Part shown: piece after piece, positions 58,313-64,000 of the stretch | Position numbering within the stretch: position 1 is the first letter of the stretch | Layout of the letters: every line of letters starts with the position of its first letter | Source of the DNA: Cladorhizidae sp. MBARI D1340-BT2 | Lineage: Eukaryota; Porifera; Demospongiae; Poecilosclerida; Cladorhizidae | DNA length: 64,000 nucleotides | Direction: 5' to 3' | Assembly (NCBI GenBank): GCA_028752905.1 | Contig: JAQNBH010000004.1 | Coordinates: 7,853,173-7,917,172, forward strand | Position numbers and translations under genes: made by a program | Notes under the pieces: generated by a model | The model's database searches: none | The model's input: only the letters and a program-made list of their open reading frames with translations | What the model was told of the DNA's origin: nothing

Positions 58313-59657
58313 GTCCATCTCAGCCAAACACTTTTCGAGCAATAATCTTCCCAGCATGCACACACCTTCCATAGTGCTGCCATTGCCATTGCTACACACA
58401 CACACCACATTACATGCAGACACTATATAATGTGACGTTATCTACAAGTTGTCCGTTATCAGAGCCTCCATTGGACAATACAGAAGCAGAGAATTTCCAC
58501 CTTCAGCCACAAGACCATAAAAGTGTACACTTTGAAAGTCTTCAAATGCAATGGATGCAGTTATCAACATAGCTCCTGCCTAAATCCTGGCTAGAGGTCC
58601 AATCTCCCCCCCGCCTCATCTCTGTAGGGAGCTAGCAGCACTGTCACATGTCCTCACCCCTTGTAAGGGGACCACCGTCCTGCATCCACACGTTCAGGGT
58701 CTCGGATTCACACTCCTGCTCATAAGATGACCGGTTGTAGATCCCTTGCTTGCCAGTTATCGAAACCGAACCATTTGTCCTTGAAACAATTGCAATAGCA
58801 GGTCCTTCCTGGCCGGGACAAAACCTCTTTAGGAGCGTCTATAACTCAATCCAGATAACAAAACCTACATCCTAATATCCATAAGACAGCATCGCACCAA
58901 TCAGATTGCTAGAATTTTAGCCACTGGCAAGTCAAGCCTGTGTGAAGAGCCAACCTTGCTCGTGGGCAAGTATCAGCCAGGACATCCAGAGGAAGGAAAA
59001 CGCCCGGAAGCAGGTGTTAGGTCAGGTTCAGAGTCTTCCTATATAGTGGTCCTGCCACGAGATGTATCTGAGCAGTTTTGGTAACAGTGTTGTAGCTTAT
59101 TATGTCCATAGGTCAGAGTTCGCAGGTTTTACCCAGGGCTTGGGTGTAACCCGGGTTGGGTTAAATACCTTTTACCCAGGTTTTACCCAGGTTTTACCCA
59201 GGTTTTACTCAAGCATGGATACAACCCAGGATAAAATAATAGACACAATAGATCTGTAGACACAAAGCTTCTGGGCTTTCTCATTTTTGTAATTGCAGTT
59301 CACTTACTAAACTGTAAGCAGTGAATGATGACCTGTGGTATTAGCTTGCCTTTTATATAGCCCTGGTGTCCACCACCACCCAGACACTTGTGGCTCTGGG
59401 ATAGGGCTGTGACAGGGCTACAAATAAGTGTTTTATATCACTGGGTAATACCTGGGTAAAAACCCAGGTAAAAACCCCGGCTAAAATAGGGGTAAAACCT
59501 GGCTAAAACACAGGTTTTACCCACTGGGTTGGGTTAAATAGGTTTTACCCGGGTAAAATGCAAACATTGCCAGAGGTAGGTAGCTATTGCAGAATCAACT
59601 TCTTGTCTGCATTGGCCTTGTGTGATCCTGCAGAAGCTGCTCTCGCTGGTGTCCACT
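58313..59657. other. Sequence without recognised gene
   Basis: 58,440-59,050 is non-repetitive and shows no frame I can assign. 59,125-59,215 and 59,440-59,560 contain irregular repeats of ggttttacccagg in both orientations. Confidence 0.5.
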
Positions 59658-62592
59658 CAGGGTTTCATACAGGGGGGGGGCACATGGATGCCCCCCCCCC
59701 CCCCCCAGCCAGAGTTTCCCCCCCCCCCCAGGATTTTCAAAAATTATGATGTCACAGTGCAACATTGACATTGACATTTTGCTAACATTATAGTAATTTA
59801 GATAACAGAATTTTATAAAGCAATACGACGATTTTTCTCCTTGAATATGTCCAAAATTGCACTAAAATCTACTGAAGTCAGTTCAGGCCCTTCAATTGCG
59901 ATTCGCATGAGCCTAGCAAGGTTGATGTCACTTAGTCTATTTCGAAGACGTGTCTTCACAATCTTCATCCGACTAAAAGAACGTTCGACAGTAGCTGTTG
60001 CAATTGGAAGAGTTAACAGTAACTTGAAAATCTCTGGGAAGATCTCTTTGTATGCTCCTGAAAGCTCCATCTCTGTCTTCATATCCTGTAGAGTGGGTGG
60101 TTTAATTAGTTTCTTTTTCGCCAAGACTCTCTTAAAAACTCTCCACTCAGCAAAGATTTCTTCTCCATCCAAGAGAGGTGGAGAAGTGAAGGTTTCACCA
60201 TCAAACTCTACAGTTACTTCTTTCCCATAGAAGTTAACTAGAGTTTGCAGTTGTGGATTGCCATACTCAAGAAGAGCAGTATCTTCTGTTGGCATCGAAG
60301 CAGGGTCAAAGATCGATGAGGAGACAAGTAGCTCCACAGCACCATCAGTGAAACGGCCATTTATATTGGAAACAAGTTTGTCAATAATTATATGGAATAG
60401 CTGTTGAATTGCGGTCCTCACTCATTGATGTGGCAGCTGCACTGCCAGTTCTAGTTGAACTCCTCCTGCATGTGATGTCATGTTCACTAGCAAGCATGTC
60501 AACAGTTGTTTCCACCAGAGAACACCATTCTGCATCCTCATTCTTGAGGCATTTCAGCTCTGAAACGATGCTCTCAAGGATGATTGGCAACTTGCTGAAA
60601 TCAGTTGCCTGGCTTTACATAAAGCAATTGAGCTTAGCAAGCACGGATGATAGCAGAATGATAGTGGCCACTCCACTATAAGAGCCCAACACCAACGCTA
60701 CGCCATATGCTTCTGCGTCACCACAATCTTCATAGAGCGTGTGCAAAGTAGTTATCAGAGCAGGAAGCTCCTTGCGAATGGCTCACACACATCTCTCATG
60801 AGATAGCCATCTTGTTTGGCTTGGTTGGACTACTTTCAGCTCTGGAAAATTTAGGACTGACTGCACATTTTTTAGAGCTTCTGCTTTTTGGGGGGAATAA
60901 TAAAACAATTTCCACAAGCTGGCCATTGTGCCAAACATCTTTTTCACGGTAGCAACAGACTCGGCTGCTTGCATGGAAGCAAGCTGCAACCTGTGGCAGG
61001 AGCAGTGGATGTAGAGAGCATGGGCTGCATGCACCCTCATCCTTCTTTGCACTCCACTTCTGCAACCAGAGAATGTTGCAGCACCGTCATACCCTTGTCC
61101 AACAAGTTTAGAATAATCAAGATTCTTCTCACTGATGAAGGAAGTTAGAGCATGTGTAATTTCTTCAGCATCAGTGGATTTGAGATGAAGAATCGTCAAA
61201 AAGTGTTCCTCTGGGTGAGCCACCGGAACCAAATCGATAGCTCCTCCTGTGTGGAAATGTCTTGACTCTCATCTGCTAGAATTGAGAAGAACGGGCTGGA
61301 TTTCAGGCTTTCTATCAGCTTTCTGTCAAGCCATGTGTCAATGGCTTCAATCAGTGACGTAGTGCTGAACTTGGAGGTGTACTGGGCATTAGATGGGTCT
61401 TCATTGATATGTTGCTCAAGTAATTTATCCCCATTGGCAACTAGGAGCAGGATTAAATGTGGATAAACACTAATATGAGGAATTCTATTCTTGACCAGAA
61501 AGTAGACTGCTCTAAACAGATTGAGTAACACACACCAATTTCTCTGTCTACGCTCAGCAGCCTCTTGTGCAACAGCTGAACACTGGAACTCAAGTACAGA
61601 CTTCCCACTCTCTACTTGCTGTGCCATGGCACCAACAGCTGCAACATCTCTGTGCCATTGGGAGTCTGCATGCTTCTTCAGTACTTCACTAGCATGGTTC
61701 CAGTCAACTATGCCTCTGGTTGTCCAAGCACCCCTTGACCCAACAGGGGGGCTTCCTCCAATTCTGGCATGTAGCACAGAACATGCCTCCACTAGGATCC
61801 TTGCAGGTGACCCAGGGGTATTTCTTCTCCCATTCTTTTTTAAATGAAAGTTTTTCCCTGTAGACCTTCCTCTTTTCACTAGCACTGTGTTTGTTCTTCT
61901 TCTTCTGAGGCTCCTGCTGATTGTCAGTTGTCTGGGAGAGACTGGATGAGGAATGGTCAGCTTCCTGATCAGTCAACGAGTCTGATGCATCACTGCTAGT
62001 CCTCTTTCGAAAGTAGGCTCTGAGATCCATGTTTGTGAATGATTTCTTCAGGGAGATCAACCCACCAGGAAGAAAAAATCAAGGAACAGTGCTCTTACAA
62101 ACTCAACAGGCAACTAACAGACAACACTTTATTAGACTAGTATTTACAGATTTCTCTTTTATACTTAACTCAGCATACAATCAATCAATACCAATCAACA
62201 GCACATTCACAACACATAACCACAACTTTCTGGCACAAACACACAAACATATCCACCTAAAGCAATTATAAGCAATCAACACATTCATAACACAATCATA
62301 AACTATCCTGCTGCACACAAACACACAAACATGTCCCCCCACAAGCCAATCATGTACCCACAAGCCATATTATATCACCAAAAGTTTTAGCAAGTGACTG
62401 AATGTGGCAAATGTATATTATATCACCAAAAGTTTTAGCAAGTGACTGAATGTGGCAAATGTAGGCCATACATACCCACAGATAATCAGTGGCTAACACT
62501 TTCCAGCTACATAGTATAGCGTGCTAAAAGTGGGCGATGCTAAGCTGGATACTTTTCTCCCCCCCCCAACCTAAATCCTGTATGAAACCCTG
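59658..62592 (-). mobile_element. hAT transposon with perfect TIRs, inactivated
   Basis: A 2,935-bp element bounded by perfect 16-bp terminal inverted repeats, cagggtttcatacagg at 59,658-59,673 and its reverse complement at 62,577-62,592. The 5 bp ccact flanks both ends (59,653-59,657 and 62,593-62,597), indicating a 5-bp target duplication rather than the 8 bp usual for hAT elements. Just inside the left TIR are poly-G and poly-C runs that could fold. The transposase is on the minus strand. Confidence 0.9.
59813..62030 (-). pseudogene. hAT transposase (ZMYM1-like), broken
   Basis: Begins MDLRAYFRKRTSSDASDS, followed by a TTF-type zinc finger region (KKYPWVTCKDPSGGMFCATC...), HASEVLKKHADSQWHRDV, then the RNase H-like core with LADESQDISTQEELSIWFRW, the GQGYDGAATFSGCRSGVQ block and CSCHRLQLASMQAAESV, and the C-terminal dimerisation domain (LLTLPIATATVERSFSRMKI, LRNRLSDINLARLMRIAI) ending RRIAL-stop. 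Damage: frameshift in a G/C run near 61,745, frameshift near 61,222, in-frame TGA at ~60,783, stop near 60,615 and frameshift near 60,420. This order of domains is that of hAT proteins related to zinc-finger MYM-type protein 1. Confidence 0.9.
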
Positions 62593-62717
62593 CCACTGAT
62601 GGTGGCAGCAAGGCCAGTGCTCCCAAGACTGCTTATGCCATATTACACGTGAACCAGGCAGCATATCTTGCAACTCAAGCTAGAAGCTGTCTTCTCTTCG
62701 TGATCACTAGCCAGAGT

Positions 62718-64000
62718 GCTATAGACCACTGCTAAGACACCAGTGCTGGCACTAGCATGCAGTGCTATATAGACCACTGCTAAGACACCAGTGCTGGCAC
62801 TAGCATGCAGTGCTATATAGACCACTGCTATGACACCTGTGCTGGCACTAGCATGCATACCACTGCTAACACACCAGTGCTGGCACTAGCATGCAGTGCC
62901 ATATAGACCACTGCTAAGACACCTGTGCTGGCACTAGCTATATAGACCACTGCTAAGACACCAGTGCTGGCACTAGCATGCAGTGCTATATAGACCACTG
63001 CTAAGACACCAGTGCTGGCACTAGCATGCAGTGCTATATAGACCACTGCTAAGACACCAGTGCTGGCACTAGCATGCAGTGCTATATAGACCACTGCTAA
63101 GACACCAGTGCTGGCACTAGCATGCAGTGCTATATAGACCATTGCTAACACACCAGTGCTGGCACTAGCATGCAGTGCCATATAGACCACTGCTAAGACA
63201 CCAGTGCTGGCACTAGCATGCAGTGCTATATAGACCACTGCTAAGACACCTGTGCTGGCACTAGCATGCAGTGCTATATAGACCACTGCTAAGACACCAG
63301 TGCTGGCACTAGCATGCAGTGCTATATAGACCACTGCTAAGACACCAGTGCTGGCACTAGCATGCAGTGCTATATAGACCACTGCTAAGACACCAGCGCT
63401 GGCACTAGCATGCAGTGCTATATAGACCACTGCTAAGACACCAGTGCTGGCACTAGCATGCAGTGCTATATAGACCACTGCTAAGACACCAGTGCTGGCA
63501 CTAGCATGGAGTGCTATATAGACCACTGCTAAGACACCAGTGCTGGCACTAGCATGCAGTGCTATATAGACCACTGCTAAGACACCAGTGCTGGCACTAG
63601 CATGCAGTGCTATATAGACCACTGCTAAGACACCAGTGCTGGCACTAGCATGCAGTGCTATATAGACCACTGCTAAGACACCAGCGCTGGCACTAGCATG
63701 CAGTGCTATATAGACCACTGCTAAGACACCAGTGCTGGCACTAGCATGCAGTGCTATATAGACCACTGCTAAGACACCAGTGCTGGCACTAGCATGCAGT
63801 GCTATATAGACCACTGCTAAGACACCAGCGCTGGCACTAGCATGCTGTGCTATATAGACCACTGCTAAGACACCAGTGCTGGCACTAGCATGCAGTGCTA
63901 TATAGACCACTGCTAAGACACCAGTGCTGGTACTAGCTATATAGACCACTGCTAAGACACCAGTGCTGGCACTAGCATGCAGTGCTATATAGACCACTGC
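62718..64000. repeat. 48-bp array at right edge
   Basis: About 27 units, core accactgctaagacaccagt plus gctggcactagcatgcagtg, continuing past the edge. Starts ~125 bp beyond the hAT right end. Between them lies a short non-repetitive stretch. Confidence 0.95.

Noticed and set aside
62340..62465. tRNA or snRNA-like duplicated sequence near the hAT 5' end
   Set aside because: It is a simple ~50-bp tandem duplication (atatcaccaaaagttttagc) without RNA-gene features.
49267..64000. SF3B1 first coding exon
   Set aside because: No MAKIA/IEAQIREIQ-like sequence found upstream of exon a; a very short exon could have been missed.

Overview
This is a eukaryotic, almost certainly animal, window. It is built from one large intron-rich housekeeping gene, decayed transposable elements and an extreme load of tandem repeats. 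The host gene is SF3B1 (U2 snRNP splicing factor 3b subunit 1) on the minus strand. Ten GT-AG exons between 49,266 and 13,506 match human residues about 31-790 of 1,304. The first exon and the C-terminal ~500 residues are not in the window. The retroelement families, hAT and piggyBac-like elements and intron structure fit an early-branching marine invertebrate; a sponge is my best guess, but the sequence alone does not prove it.

Layout. 1-6.6 kb: minisatellites and a Helitron-like 3' end. 6.6-10.8 kb: a decayed non-LTR retroelement (plus strand) whose coding sequence has been expanded into tandem arrays at three places. 10.8-13.4 kb: a foldback element, a 48-bp array and low-complexity DNA. 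13.5-49.3 kb: SF3B1, with arrays in nearly every intron; one 17-kb intron carries a ~10.8-kb array of ~300 36-bp units. 49.3-53.4 kb: an R2-type retroelement (reverse transcriptase plus restriction-like endonuclease) with the same minisatellite on both sides. 53.4-58.3 kb: MITE remnants, a telomere-like GGGCTA array and a 39-bp array. 59.7-62.6 kb: a nearly complete but inactivated hAT transposon with perfect 16-bp terminal inverted repeats. 62.7-64 kb: a 48-bp array running off the edge.

Two themes stand out. First, about half the window is tandem repeat, in more than 30 unrelated arrays, most with units of 30-40 bp. In at least five cases the seed is visible: three sites in one retroelement ORF, one SF3B1 exon boundary (giving dozens of decoy 3' splice sites) and one in-frame SF3B1 coding repeat. 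A 38-bp duplication in the second retroelement looks like the first step of the same process. Second, these arrays reshape splicing signals of SF3B1, the factor that itself helps recognise branch points: a ~740-nt AG-free pyrimidine array, a ~24-nt C tract, and an inverted MITE pair flanking the exon that carries the K666/K700 positions.

No tRNA, rRNA, CRISPR or promoter could be supported.
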